In this document: positions 55,801-63,778 of the stretch, one piece after another | Position numbering within the stretch: position 1 is the stretch's first letter | Layout: every line of letters begins with the position of its first letter | Assembly: GCF_018966525.1 (NCBI RefSeq) | Contig: NZ_CP076607.1 | Coordinates: 3,720,001-3,784,000 of the forward strand | Direction of reading: 5' to 3' | Origin: Paenibacillus sophorae | GTDB lineage: Bacteria; Bacillota; Bacilli; Paenibacillales; Paenibacillaceae | Length of the DNA: 64,000 bases | Notes under the pieces: generated by a model | Told to the model about the DNA's origin: nothing | Database searches by the model: none | The model's input: only the letters and a program-made list of their open reading frames with translations | Made by a program: the position numbers and the translations under genes

Positions 55801-57097
55801 CGCTCCTTGCGATACGGATTACCAGGAGCTGGTCGATACGTGGACGAACACAGTCGCAGGTGTGTTAAGCGAGTCTGCAAGCCATCGTGAGCAATCTTTT
55901 CTTTCAGCAGCAGAAACCGCCATATCAACTCAAGCTATTGGACCCGATGCAGCGGCACAGATCCCGGAACAAAGCGGATATAACCGAAATCGACCGATAC
56001 ATTCGCGTATCCTTTTTAACCGGCGCCTGAATAAAGGGAACTCCGAGAAAGAAACCCGTCACTATGCTTTCGACCTTAGGAATACTGGCTTGCAGTTCGA
56101 AGCCGGTGATGCTCTTGGCGTATGGCCGACCAATTGTCCTGAGCTTGTTTCTACTATGATAAGCACTCTTAAACTGCAACCATCTTCCCCGGTCACGGTA
56201 AAAGGCCATGGAGAAATGCCACTCGCAGATGCGCTGCTCTATCACTTTGAGATTGCCCGTGTTGCTCCGGAAATGCTCCGGTTTATCCGGGAGCGTTCAC
56301 ACAACGAACGGCTGAACGAGCTGCTTAAAAGTGAAAATCAGGCTGACCTGAAGGAGTGGCTGTGGGGACGTCAATTGATCGATGTGCTGCAGGAGTTTCC
56401 GGTATCCATGAGCGCGGCGGAGTTTACTCAGCTGCTCAAACCTTTGCAGCCCCGCCTCTATTCCATTTCATCCAGCCCGAAAGCGAATCCGGACGAGGTC
56501 CATATCACGGTCTCGACCTTGCGTTATGATTACAGTGGCAACTCCCGAAAAGGCGTATGCTCCACATTCCTTGCCGACCTCGCCACGGAGAATACGGAAA
56601 TACCGATCTTTATTCAAAAGAACGCGCATTTCCGTCCGCCGACTAATCCGGATGCGCCGATGATCATGGTCGGGCCGGGTACCGGAATCGCTCCATTTCG
56701 CAGCTTCCTGCAGGAGCGCCGAGCGACCGGGGCCAGAGGCAAGAACTGGCTGATCTTCGGGGAACAGCGTGAAGATAGCGATTTTTACTTCAGGGATGAA
56801 CTCGAAGCTTTCCGGAAGGAAGGCTTCCTGCATCGTCTGGACACCGCTTTTTCCCGCGACCAAGCCGACAAAATCTATGTCCAGCACCGTATGGTAGAGC
56901 ATGGCGCGGAGCTCTGGGCCTGGCTTCAGGAGGGCGCCCACTTTTATGTGTGCGGAGACGCCAATCAAATGGCTAATGAAGTGGATGCCGCGCTAAAGGC
57001 CGTCATTCAGCAGCATGGCGGGATGACTGCGGATGCAGCGAAGGATTATGTGAAAGAGATGTCGCTAAGTAAACGGTACTCGCGGGATGTCTATTAA
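52892..57097 (+). CDS. Assimilatory nitrate reductase fused to an NADPH-flavoprotein (single-chain enzyme)
   Basis: The 1401-residue protein combines two enzymes. Residues 1-710 are a molybdopterin nitrate reductase. It has the 4Fe-4S cluster CPYCGVGCG plus a later CTKG, then SRLCMASAGSGY and DLFFIIGANMADCHP. GQPNAMGGREMGYMGPGLPG and the guanine-dinucleotide-binding end (VLNSGRLQHQWHTLTKTGK) complete it. After a linker, ~840-1000 are a flavodoxin domain (ILWASQTGNAEGAAIG, STFGAGDPPDNGESFF). Next comes the FAD domain with RLYSISSSP (~1190), then the NADPH domain (MVGPGTGIAPFRSFLQERRA, FYVCGDANQMANEVD) with the diflavin-reductase C-terminal end. Electrons can thus pass from NADPH via FAD and FMN to the Mo site in one chain, as in sulfite-reductase flavoprotein. 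No nitrite reductase follows in the window. Confidence 0.92.
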   Translation: MTTKKVKSVCPYCGVGCGIVLEVSGNRVVKLTGDKEHPANFGRLCTKGSTAALAITDSGRMEYAYMRQAQKGQASKVGIDEAISATAKRLRAILDEHGPDALSFYVSGQMSLEAQYLINKLAKGFIRTNNIESNSRLCMASAGSGYKLSLGADGPPGSYQDMDQTDLFFIIGANMADCHPILFLRLMDRVKAGAKLIVVDPRRTATADKAHLFMQIRPGTDLALLNGLLHLLIKNGHTDPAFIAEFTSGFENMPEFLEDYPPDKVAEITGIPEADIRKAAEWIGRSPGWMTCWTMGLNQSTHGTWHTNAICNLHLATGAICRPGSGPFSLTGQPNAMGGREMGYMGPGLPGQRSVLDEGDRRFIEDMWKLPQGTLRTEVGTGTVSMFESMKSGDIKACWIICTNPVATVPNRKNVIAGLEAAELVITQDAFQDTETNRFADIMLPGALWSEAEGVMINSERNLTLMQKAVEPPGEAIPDWQIIARVACEMGYSAAFSYGSSAEVYQEIQQAWNSKTGYDIRGATYGRLRETPVQWPCPPDSASVRNPIRYLNEAGSTPTPKEHGGDNTPRIVFPTASGKGVFWARPYLPPAEMPDNDYPFVLNSGRLQHQWHTLTKTGKISTLNKLNPGPFIEIHPEDAAMLGIIDQDSVEICSRRGRAILPAVITDRVRPGNCFAPFHWNDVFGKNLAINDVTNDSVDPLSFQPELKFCSVSLVKAAGLSAAEQNLPDHAGIQTPLPTNAATVNQKEELYLAQLNTLESLLGLQSPKNITLDSHEQAYLSGFITSLRTEDSRTASGIPVLPPSAPLESSKRYWVDGLLAGMFSRSSHQGAGTITKHEPAAATGAVDRMPVTILWASQTGNAEGAAIGCAKKLQESGYDIRLVNMNQYSVPDLAKERFVLFIASTFGAGDPPDNGESFFHSLQADHAPLLPNLQYAVLAFGDSNYDQFCGFGRNLDARLEELGAQRLLECAPCDTDYQELVDTWTNTVAGVLSESASHREQSFLSAAETAISTQAIGPDAAAQIPEQSGYNRNRPIHSRILFNRRLNKGNSEKETRHYAFDLRNTGLQFEAGDALGVWPTNCPELVSTMISTLKLQPSSPVTVKGHGEMPLADALLYHFEIARVAPEMLRFIRERSHNERLNELLKSENQADLKEWLWGRQLIDVLQEFPVSMSAAEFTQLLKPLQPRLYSISSSPKANPDEVHITVSTLRYDYSGNSRKGVCSTFLADLATENTEIPIFIQKNAHFRPPTNPDAPMIMVGPGTGIAPFRSFLQERRATGARGKNWLIFGEQREDSDFYFRDELEAFRKEGFLHRLDTAFSRDQADKIYVQHRMVEHGAELWAWLQEGAHFYVCGDANQMANEVDAALKAVIQQHGGMTADAAKDYVKEMSLSKRYSRDVY

Positions 57098-57136
57098 TAA
57101 GGCAGCTAATTTTTATATGTGCTGACCATTTTCAGC

Positions 57137-57186
57137 AAAGGATATAAGTTCTTCTTGTCTGTCTAGAACAAGAACTTGTATCCTTT
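57137..57186. repeat. Dispersed TTCTTGT hairpin element, copy 3 (short form)
   Basis: AAAGGATATAAGTTCTTCTTGT faces an inverted copy ending ACTTGTATCCTTT; the arms are ~22 nt with a few mismatches. It shares the CAAGTTCTTGT core of copies 1 and 2 but lacks the GC hairpin. It lies where the nitrate operon's terminator is expected. Confidence 0.65.
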
Positions 57187-57232
57187 GCCCCATTTATTTT
57201 AAAGCAATAGGGTCTATCCCATAAGTGGAGAA

Positions 57233-57269
57233 GCCGGCAGGTCTTTCGATTAGTGAAAGACCCGCCGGC
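57233..57269. terminator. Strong GC-rich hairpin
   Basis: GCCGGCAGGTCTTTC pairs with GAAAGACCCGCCGGC with one mismatch. No T-run follows directly. It may be a second terminator after the nitrate operon. Confidence 0.6.
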
Positions 57270-57776
57270 GTATGTTGTTCTATTCGTCGGCCCTCCATGG
57301 AACCAGGTTAGGAATCAGGCAATCGCTTAGGGATTGTTCATCGGAACGTTTTCATAGAGTAAGAAAGTGAATTCGGGAGACTCGAAAAAGATTTTTAGGG
57401 CGGCCCGGGTGTTGATATGTATTGCTGCGAGCGTGGGTGCTGCCTCCTTGGCGCTTCAATATCAAGTGATGAGGTTAGGTTGGTTGTGATTTAAGTTCAG
57501 CGTCTTGCAAAACAGCTAAGATGCAGCTTTTATTACCCAATACGCTTATTCACTGGGAAATCCTGCTATCATGCAGGAATTTGAGGCTATGCTGACTGAA
57601 TTAAAGGCTGAGCGGAGAAAAGCCTGTATTTCCGTAGGCATGTTATACAATGGCTGTTCTCAGGCGAGCAAAAGATGCACAATCTCAGGTTTTTTGCATA
57701 CTTTGCTTCATCATTCTCCAGGGACTGGAAATACATTTACCCTGTACACCTGCCTAAATTCCCCCTCAAAAAAATC

Positions 57777-57808
57777 GTCCCAGCAGCCATTTCCATGGCT
57801 TATGGGAC
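57777..57808. terminator. Bidirectional terminator
   Basis: GTCCCA and AGCCAT pair with ATGGCT and TGGGAC. The plus side is followed by ACCCTTTTT and the minus side by GATTTTTTTG. It separates the fragment region from the convergent lipoprotein gene. Confidence 0.75.
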
Positions 57809-57840
57809 ACCCTTTTTAATGAAATGGAGTCCTAGCAGGT

Positions 57841-58449
57841 TTAATTTTCCGGCACGACGCCGATTTGCTGCATGAAAGTCAAATTGTCTTCCAAATGCCA
57901 ATCTTCAACGAGTTTCCCATCCTTTATGCGTAAAATATCGATCGCCATAAAATGAATAGGCTTTCCACTCGGCTTGTTCCCCATGAACCCGCCTGTGTCC
58001 GTACCGGTAAATGAGAGCCGGGCTGTTACCTTGTCCCCGACCACCAATAAATCCTCAATGTTACACTTCAAATCAGGAACGACTTTGCGGAATCTGCTGG
58101 AAGCGAATTTCAATCCTTCCGGACCTTGAGGTCTCCCCTTCGGGAGCGTGTTATCAATGAAGTCCGGTGAAACGGCCTGCGAAATAAAATCCTCATTGCC
58201 CGTATTCCAGAATGCGTAAAAGCGCTGCGCGGTTTGAACTATTGCCTCTGCTTCACTTGTAGTCAAAGCAGGATCTATTGTCATAGATTTGGGCTGTGGA
58301 AGTTCCTTCAACAGTTGAACTTCTTTTTTAGGGGCTTCAACGGTTTTATCGGCCGAGGCCGCATTACCGCATGCTGATACGAGCAGCATTGTTCCAAAGA
58401 TGAGAGCAGCACCAGCAATTGATTGAATTAATTTCTTTTTTGATATCAT
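57841..58449 (-). CDS. SnoaL-like domain lipoprotein
   Basis: The 202-residue protein has a lipoprotein signal (MISKKKLIQSIAGAALIFGT, lipobox LVSAC with Cys27), so it is anchored outside the membrane. Residues ~70-195 are a SnoaL/ester-cyclase-like fold: AQRFYAFWNTGNEDFISQAV, GPEGLKFASSRFRKVVPDL, DDKVTARL-like GDKVTARLSFTGTDTGGF, and HFMAIDILRIKDGKLVEDWH. Members bind small hydrophobic molecules or cyclise esters, and many are uncharacterised. It lies in the same strand block as the hydrolase and Rrf2 genes, but with a ~315-bp gap. Confidence 0.88.
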   Translation of the reverse strand: MISKKKLIQSIAGAALIFGTMLLVSACGNAASADKTVEAPKKEVQLLKELPQPKSMTIDPALTTSEAEAIVQTAQRFYAFWNTGNEDFISQAVSPDFIDNTLPKGRPQGPEGLKFASSRFRKVVPDLKCNIEDLLVVGDKVTARLSFTGTDTGGFMGNKPSGKPIHFMAIDILRIKDGKLVEDWHLEDNLTFMQQIGVVPEN

Positions 58450-58765
58450 AATGTTCCTCCAAGTGTTAGTTAATCCGGTAACAACAATCCTCTTTGGTTC
58501 ACCTCCTCAATTAGAAATGGAATTATCGGATTACTTCGATATTATAAATGCAGTAAATTCATTTTTGGAAGTAGTGATATTTAGTTCATATAGTTTCCCT
58601 AAGTATATTATTGTGAAGTAATTAGCTTAATCGAGTTAAAAAAATTATTGGAGGATGTTGAAGTCCAGACGAGTTCTATCCCAGTGCGAGCCGAAGGAAT
58701 TATATACAAATACGATTCCCTCTTTGTTTGAATGTGTTTTTTCAAAAAATGGCGGTTAACCTTGG
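58450..58765. other. Intergenic region, no gene seen
   Basis: It holds the promoter side of the lipoprotein gene. I see no hairpin with a T-run, no repeat element and no small frame with a ribosome binding site. Confidence 0.4.
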
Positions 58766-59674
58766 TTAATACTCTTTCAAATGGGACTGAAAAAACGATT
58801 TAACGACTTCAAGCGTGTGAGGCTGGGTGAAACCGATATGTCCGCCGCCTGTTATTTTATACAACGTTATATCATTGCCGGCCTGCTTCATCATCTTGAA
58901 AAATTCAAGGCTTTGTTCGTATGGCACGACGTCGTCCTGATCTCCATGCATCATTAAAATCGGAGGCGTATCGGGGTGTACATATTGACTTGGACTCGCT
59001 TTTCTAGCTTTATCCTTGTTTTCCTGGATGGCCCCGCCGACCAGCTTCGATTCGGGCGAATGCGGCGAATCATGGTCAAACCGGGACGGATATTGACTCA
59101 TGGACAAAAGATCCGTCGGGCCAAACCAGTCCACAATGGACTGAACCCGGGAGGATTCCTCAAGATGCTCCCTGTCTCCCGTAAATTCTTCGATCCCTTC
59201 CGTCAAGGCAAGCAAAAGAGCCAGGTGCCCGCCCGAGGAATCTCCCCATACGCCTATTTTTTCCGGATTGATATTGTACTTGGACGCATTGGCTTTCAGG
59301 AAACGCACCGCCGCCTTCACATCCTGAAGCTGTCCCGGGAACAAAGCTTCACCGCTTCCTCTATATTGCACAGACGCGACGACGTAGCCTTGTTTTACAA
59401 AATCGGCCAGTTGAGGGATAAAAGCGTAAATATTCTGTTCCGTCCATCCCCATCCGGAGCCTTGCAAATAAATAATCAAAGGATACGTTTCTTTATTCCC
59501 TTCCCTGCCGAACAGCGCATCCATCGGGTCCCGCTACACCAGCACATTCAGTTTCAATGAAGTTCCGTCAACATTTGAAAACTCAATATTAGGAATTAAT
59601 TGGACATAGGAATTGACGTTTGGCTCCCACTTAAGCTCCTTGACTTCGTTTTCCACATTGACGTTCTTTGTCAT
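58766..59674 (-). pseudogene. Alpha/beta-hydrolase (BD-FAE/lipase-like) with one internal amber codon
   Basis: The ATG at 59674 follows AAGGAGGAG. The frame runs 302 codons to 58766 with one in-frame stop, TAG at codon 47 (59534-59536), between LNVLV and RDPMDALFG. Beyond it the protein is complete: IYLQGSGWGWTEQN (oxyanion loop), GVWGDSSGGHLALLLAL (Ser nucleophile GDSSG), PTDLLSMSQYP, ILMMHGDQDDVVPYEQS (Asp) and GGGHIGF (His). The rest of the frame shows no decay, so the mutation is recent, or a sequencing error or a suppressed stop. A TTGTAA-N9-TTACAA operator lies ~100 bp upstream, so the Rrf2 regulator probably controls it. Confidence 0.8.
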
Positions 59675-59774
59675 TTGATTCTCCTCCTTGAAAATAAAAA
59701 ATATGTAGCCCGGTAAAATTTCACCTGCAATTCCATTGCTACATTGTCCTCACCCCTTTCAAAATCCGATTTTG

Positions 59775-59795
59775 TTGTAAGTATAATCGTTACAA
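59775..59795. promoter_or_regulatory. Rrf2-type operator upstream of the hydrolase
   Basis: TTGTAA-GTATAATCG-TTACAA has the same arms and spacing as the site at 60276-60296 in front of the Rrf2 gene. Confidence 0.65.
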
Positions 59796-59809
59796 CGAAC
59801 TTAAAAAAA

Positions 59810-60259
59810 TTATGCTTCCGCAGAAGCATTAGAAGCATTCTTTCTTTGAACAATAAGCTCCGTTATTTCTTTAATAGAGACTTCTTGCAGGATCTGTTCC
59901 ATGGCCGTTTGAGCTTTTAATAAAATTAGCTCCAAAACCTGATTAATATTGGCTCCCACCCAACAGCTGGGGTTCGGATTGTCATGCGTATGGAACAATT
60001 CCCCTTCCTCGACGACCTCAACGGCTTTATAGACGTCATATAAGGAGATATCGGCGGCATCCTTTAGCAAGAAGGCCCCTCCGGATCCCCGCTTCACATC
60101 GAGCAGACCTGATTTTTTCAATAACCTGCTGATTTGACGGATAATTACCGGATTCGTGTTAACGCTGTCGGCGATCTGCTCCGAAGTCAGAAGATACGTC
60201 CGAACATAAATAAGGGACAACATATGAACGGCTATTGAAAAACGGCTGCTGATTCTCAA
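59810..60259 (-). CDS. Rrf2-family transcriptional regulator (YwnA-like)
   Basis: I choose the TTG at 60259 as start because AAGGATGA lies just upstream and family members begin at RISSRFSIAVHML. The ATG at 60268 has no room for a site. It has 149 residues: the Rrf2 winged helix (ISSRFSIAVHMLSLIYV, LTSEQIADSVNTNPVIIRQI, LLKKSGLLDVKRGSGGAFL) and the dimer helix (INQVLELILLKAQTAMEQIL). Only one Cys (PSCWVGANI) is present, so it is not an Fe-S type NsrR/IscR. It is a thiol- or ligand-responsive YwnA-like repressor. It autoregulates through 60276-60296 and likely controls the hydrolase downstream. Confidence 0.88.
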   Translation of the reverse strand: MRISSRFSIAVHMLSLIYVRTYLLTSEQIADSVNTNPVIIRQISRLLKKSGLLDVKRGSGGAFLLKDAADISLYDVYKAVEVVEEGELFHTHDNPNPSCWVGANINQVLELILLKAQTAMEQILQEVSIKEITELIVQRKNASNASAEA

Positions 60260-60275
60260 AGTAATCATCCTTTCG

Positions 60276-60296
60276 TTGTAATAATAATACTTACAA
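60276..60296. promoter_or_regulatory. Rrf2 autoregulatory operator
   Basis: TTGTAA-N9-TTACAA lies 16 bp upstream of the Rrf2 start and matches the second copy at 59775-59795. Confidence 0.7.
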
Positions 60297-60331
60297 CAAA
60301 AAGGATTGTCAATCCCTACACGTATCTCTGT

Positions 60332-60661
60332 ATGAATCCCTTTACTCACAAGCAGCTTGTCCCGGAATGGGCGGTACTGCGGCCTTCCTATTTTTTTCAA
60401 AATTTCACGGAAGGTCCTCACGGTGCGACGATTAATCGTGATGGGGTTATCATCTCGGCCACAGGGCCTGGACGGGTAGGCTTCGTTGATGCGGACGATA
60501 TTGCCCATAACACCGATCATATCATCACCGGTCCGCACTCTCTCAGCTACGCGGAGACGGGGGAAATTATCGGCGCCGCTTCGGGCCGAATTATTACCCA
60601 TGTGCATATCGACTTGTTACAACCATTATACATTATCAGTGGGGCCGATAACCGGATGTAA
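60332..60661 (+). pseudogene. Remnant of an NmrA-like NAD(P)-binding oxidoreductase
   Basis: The frame reads VPEWAVLRPSYFFQNFTEG and GRVGFVDADDIAHNTDHIIT, then GPHSLSYAE and IIGAASGRIITHVHID. This is the C-terminal half of NmrA/HSCARG-type proteins. The Rossmann N-terminus is missing. About 20 residues are deleted between DADDIA and HNTDH. No ribosome binding site is present. It lies between the divergent Rrf2 gene and a second broken oxidoreductase. Confidence 0.7.
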
Positions 60662-60748
60662 AGCAGCAGCGAAAATCGAAAGGAGGACGTTGTTTATCAT
60701 GTTCGGCGCAGCATCCAAATTAGTCATCTACTTATAGGAGGTTTCTAT

Positions 60749-61494
60749 ATGTCGGAACAAACTCTTAATAAAATAATACTGATTACCGGTGCAAATAAAG
60801 GAATCGGATTTGAAACGGCCCGGCGTTTGGGCTCGCAAGGCTCTATAATCTTAGTAGGAGCCAGAAATAAAGAGAGAGGAATCGAGGCCGAAGCCAAATT
60901 GCGGTCTGAAGGAGTGAATGCTCATTTCATTGAACTGGATGTCACAAGTCAGCCCTCAATCGATTCAGCGTCAAAAGAAATCGCGGAGACTTTCGGAAGG
61001 CTGGACGTTCTGATCAATAACGTGGGCGTGGCGCTCGGTAATATAGAAGACATTCTTATTCCATCAGAACGGACGTCAAGGTATTAAGAGAAACGTTCGA
61101 AATCAACTTTTTCGGCATGTTTGCCGTAACGAAAGCGATGCTGCCGCTGATTCGCAAATCGGAGGCGGGTCGGATTGTCAATATGTCCAGCGGACTTGGC
61201 TCCTTAACGCAGCAGAGCGATCCCGAGAATGAGTTTTATCATAACAAGATTTTACTGTATAATGCATCCAAAACCGCTGTCAATGCACTTACAGTTCATT
61301 TTGCTTACGAGCTGAAAGATACGCCGGTAAAAGTAAACTCTGCAGATCCGGGATTTACGGCTACCGATTTGAATGGTTTTCAAGGCACGCGAACCGTGGA
61401 ACAAGCAGCAACAATTGTCGTTGATCTTGCTACACTCCCGGACGACGGCCCAACCGGAGGATTCTTTGATGAAAACGGAGAGCTTCCTTGGTAA
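60749..61494 (+). pseudogene. Short-chain dehydrogenase with one frameshift
   Basis: The ATG at 60749 follows TAGGAGG. The first part has the cofactor motif GANKGIGFETARRL (TGxxxGIG type) and NNVGVAL, and ends at a stop at 61087. In the next frame, from about 61065, it continues TDVKVLRETFEINFFGMFAV, NMSSGLGSL (Ser), YNASKTAVNAL (Tyr-x3-Lys) and VNSADPGFTATDLNG to 61494. All catalytic residues survive, so only a one-base indel near 61070 separates this from an active enzyme. It could be a sequencing error. A terminator follows. It belongs to the cluster next to the Rrf2 regulator. Confidence 0.85.
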
Positions 61495-61534
61495 GCTCTT
61501 GTGCCTCCGTTTGTATGGACGAGTAACGAACAAA

Positions 61535-61574
61535 AGGCATCCCTCTCCAAATCTGTGAGAAGGATGCTTTTTTT
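61535..61574 (+). terminator. Terminator after the dehydrogenase
   Basis: GCATCC pairs with GGATGC, followed by TTTTTTT. Confidence 0.8.
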
Positions 61575-61717
61575 CATACAACTAAATTTCCCCCGCTTCA
61601 ATCGATTTGCGATTCACGTTTTCCTAAAGATGTGAATGTTATAGTCATTCCGCCCTTCCCATCTGTCTAGGAAAATCGTACATATATAACAAATGACCCT
61701 GGGTGAGGAGGATGAAT

Positions 61718-63349
61718 TTGAAAAGAAGCAATATTTATACCACAAAAGTGTACAGAGATAAAAGAATTAACATACGCTTGGTAAGCAAGCGGCTGAAAAG
61801 GCTGAAAAAGATCATATTGTTCCTCGACTCAAACGGAAAATTACGGATCAAGATCCACAACAAAGTAAACCGCAGCACGAGAAGTTTACGAAAAAGCCGG
61901 CCCACAAATCGGAAAAAGCGCTCTAAACATTCCAAAAGGAAGAAAGGAGTAATAAGAGCAGGCGCAGTGCGTTCTATAACTATGACAGATATCAAAAAAA
62001 TAGTCGTTTCCCGCGATCCCCCAATTACAAATGAACCACTCGTTATTCCAACCAACCCACAGGCGGCTGTCAACACAATCGTCGCAACCAACCCGCCACA
62101 TACGATGGTGAACGGGCAGGACGTGAGTTTAAGTATTCAACAGAGTGAATCCAGCACTGGCTTGGCTGAGCGCCCGCATCAACAAACAAACCTGCACCTT
62201 CCGGGAGAAGCGATCAGCGGTTCTAAAAAGAATATGCCTGTACAGATTATCAAGGAGAATACAATTACAACCATCCCACAGGTCACAACCAATCCAAACG
62301 TGACAACCAATCCGTTACTTATGCCGGTGAAGCAGCAGGATAGCAGTTTACACATTCAGCAGCGTGAATCCAGCACTGGCTTGGCTGAGCACTCGCATCA
62401 ACCAACAACCATACACCTCTCCCCAGGTGAAGCGATCAGCGACCCTAAACAGAATATGCCTATACAGATTATTAAGGAGAATACAATTACAACCGCCCCA
62501 CAGGCGGCAGCCAATCCTAACGTGACAACCAATCCGCCACAGATGATGGTGAAGCAGCATGATAGCAGTTTACACATTCAGCAGAGCAAATCCATCTCAG
62601 GCTTGGCTGAGCGCCCGCATCAACCAACAAACATACATCTCTCCCCAGGAGAAGCGATCAGCTGCCCTAAAAAGAATATGCCTATACAGATTATCAAGGA
62701 GAATAAAAAAAACCAAGCAGTGACGAATCCCGGAACGGTGATCAACAAACCTGGTTTAAAGAGTGATCCCGATACAACGTTGGCGGATAGCCAGAAGTCT
62801 CATCTTATCCAAAGCATACCGCAAGAAGTTCCAGTCGTTAATGATAGCCCGATCACCTGGGGACGCACTTTCGAAGCGGAAAAAACCAGTGATACGGCCG
62901 CAATAGATTTTTTGCAAAAGAGAAAAGGCCCTCTTCATCAGAGTGATTCCGATACAGAGTCAGCAGATCAATCGCAATTGACAGTCAAGCGGCAGGCCGG
63001 GAGGTACAGCGGGTCTAAAAGAACCGATCAGGGAAAGGCACATAATCAAAAATCGGTACAAACAAGCGATCCTCGTGTGATAATTCCAGAACCGGAGGCA
63101 GCATCCGTATCGCATGATTCCGTACTGGAACCCAGGATTGAAAAAGAACCATTGATAATAAAAGAAATCCTGAGAGCAGACGGCTTTGAACAGGTCAGGG
63201 GCAATGAAAACAAAATTGTGAAGGAGACAAATAAGAAGAAGTACACCAAAGTATCCACTCTAGAGGATGTAAACATAAAAATTACAGGAGAGAACGGTAA
63301 TGGCTCGATTCGAGGAAGCGGACGTCATAACAGTAACAGAGGATTATAA
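61718..63349 (+). CDS. Basic, low-complexity repeat protein, possibly spore surface
   Basis: I prefer the TTG at 61718 (GAGGAGG 6 nt upstream) over GTG 61703 or ATG 61712; this gives ~543 residues. Residues ~1-85 are extremely basic (NRKKRSKHSKRKKGVIRAG). Then come three tandem units of ~73 residues (DNA 62117-62335, 62336-62557, 62558-~62710). Each unit reads SLHIQQ, SSTGLAE, HLSPGEAIS, MPIQIIKEN and NPNVTTNP. The C-terminal third is polar, ending ITGENGNGSIRGSG. There is no signal peptide or membrane helix. I know no family for it. The Thr/Asn/Pro-rich repeats and the NGNG end motif, shared with its neighbours, suggest an extended surface or coat protein. Confidence 0.65.
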   Translation: MKRSNIYTTKVYRDKRINIRLVSKRLKRLKKIILFLDSNGKLRIKIHNKVNRSTRSLRKSRPTNRKKRSKHSKRKKGVIRAGAVRSITMTDIKKIVVSRDPPITNEPLVIPTNPQAAVNTIVATNPPHTMVNGQDVSLSIQQSESSTGLAERPHQQTNLHLPGEAISGSKKNMPVQIIKENTITTIPQVTTNPNVTTNPLLMPVKQQDSSLHIQQRESSTGLAEHSHQPTTIHLSPGEAISDPKQNMPIQIIKENTITTAPQAAANPNVTTNPPQMMVKQHDSSLHIQQSKSISGLAERPHQPTNIHLSPGEAISCPKKNMPIQIIKENKKNQAVTNPGTVINKPGLKSDPDTTLADSQKSHLIQSIPQEVPVVNDSPITWGRTFEAEKTSDTAAIDFLQKRKGPLHQSDSDTESADQSQLTVKRQAGRYSGSKRTDQGKAHNQKSVQTSDPRVIIPEPEAASVSHDSVLEPRIEKEPLIIKEILRADGFEQVRGNENKIVKETNKKKYTKVSTLEDVNIKITGENGNGSIRGSGRHNSNRGL

Positions 63350-63364
63350 ATTAGGAGTGATCAT

Positions 63365-63700
63365 GTGATCCAGAATGAGAAAGAAATTACGGATCTCGTT
63401 GAAAAAATAATCACACGGCAAATAAAACAGCTGCAGGAAAAATTCTTCGGAAAAATCAATGCTGACCTAAAAAATGAAAACGGAAATGCAAGTGTCAAGC
63501 AAAGTGGAAACGGCATAGTATATGTAGATAATACAGGAATCGCTTATGCTATGGTCTTATTCTATTATCATTTCATGGATGAAGAGCACAGAAAAGCCAT
63601 GAATATTGATGAGATATTAGGCAGACTCGATGGGATTATTTCTGAGAACCGTAAAACTTTTACGGAGGTTATTGAATCATTAAAACCCTCTGAAGAATGA
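63365..63700 (+). CDS. Hypothetical protein with NGNASV motif
   Basis: It starts at a GTG (63365) behind AGGAGTGATC, 15 bp after the repeat protein gene, so the two form an operon. The 111 residues begin with a charged coiled coil (EITDLVEKIITRQIKQLQEK). Next come ENGNASVKQSGNGIVYVDNT, a hydrophobic stretch (AYAMVLFYYHFMDEEHRKAM) and a helical end. The ENGNASV part matches ENGNGSI in the upstream protein and KNGNAHV in the convergent one. The function is unknown. It may assemble with the repeat protein. Confidence 0.7.
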   Translation: MIQNEKEITDLVEKIITRQIKQLQEKFFGKINADLKNENGNASVKQSGNGIVYVDNTGIAYAMVLFYYHFMDEEHRKAMNIDEILGRLDGIISENRKTFTEVIESLKPSEE

Positions 63701-63707
63701 AATAACA

Positions 63708-63741
63708 CCGGACAGCTCACTTGGCTGAGTGAACTGTCCGG
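63708..63741. terminator. Hairpin terminator between convergent genes
   Basis: CCGGACAG(C)TCACT pairs with AGTGA(A)CTGTCCGG. There is little T-run. It serves the 61.7-63.7 kb operon and the partial gene beyond. Confidence 0.65.
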
Positions 63742-63778
63742 CCGGCATCTCAACACATGAACTTAAGATCTTTTAGAA

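Larger units (their letters stand above)
57098..57840. other. Intergenic region with terminators, dispersed element copy 3 and an unassigned fragment
   Basis: The region holds three hairpins, described separately. From about 57530 to 57680 one frame reads YAYSLGNPAIMQEFEAML and TELKAERRKA without a start signal. It looks like a gene fragment whose family I cannot name. The 82-codon frame beginning at the internal ATG (57571-57819) runs into a terminator and is unlikely to be a whole gene. Confidence 0.5.

Noticed and set aside
57571..57819. 82-codon frame as an intact gene
   Set aside because: It has no ribosome binding site, the coding-like part begins upstream of the ATG, and its end lies inside a terminator. 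It is more likely a fragment.
60269..60607. Long N-terminus of the Rrf2 protein
   Set aside because: It covers the operator and the opposite-strand oxidoreductase remnant. Family members begin at RISSRF.
63708..63741. Attachment site or recombination repeat
   Set aside because: It is a simple hairpin between convergent genes and fits a terminator.
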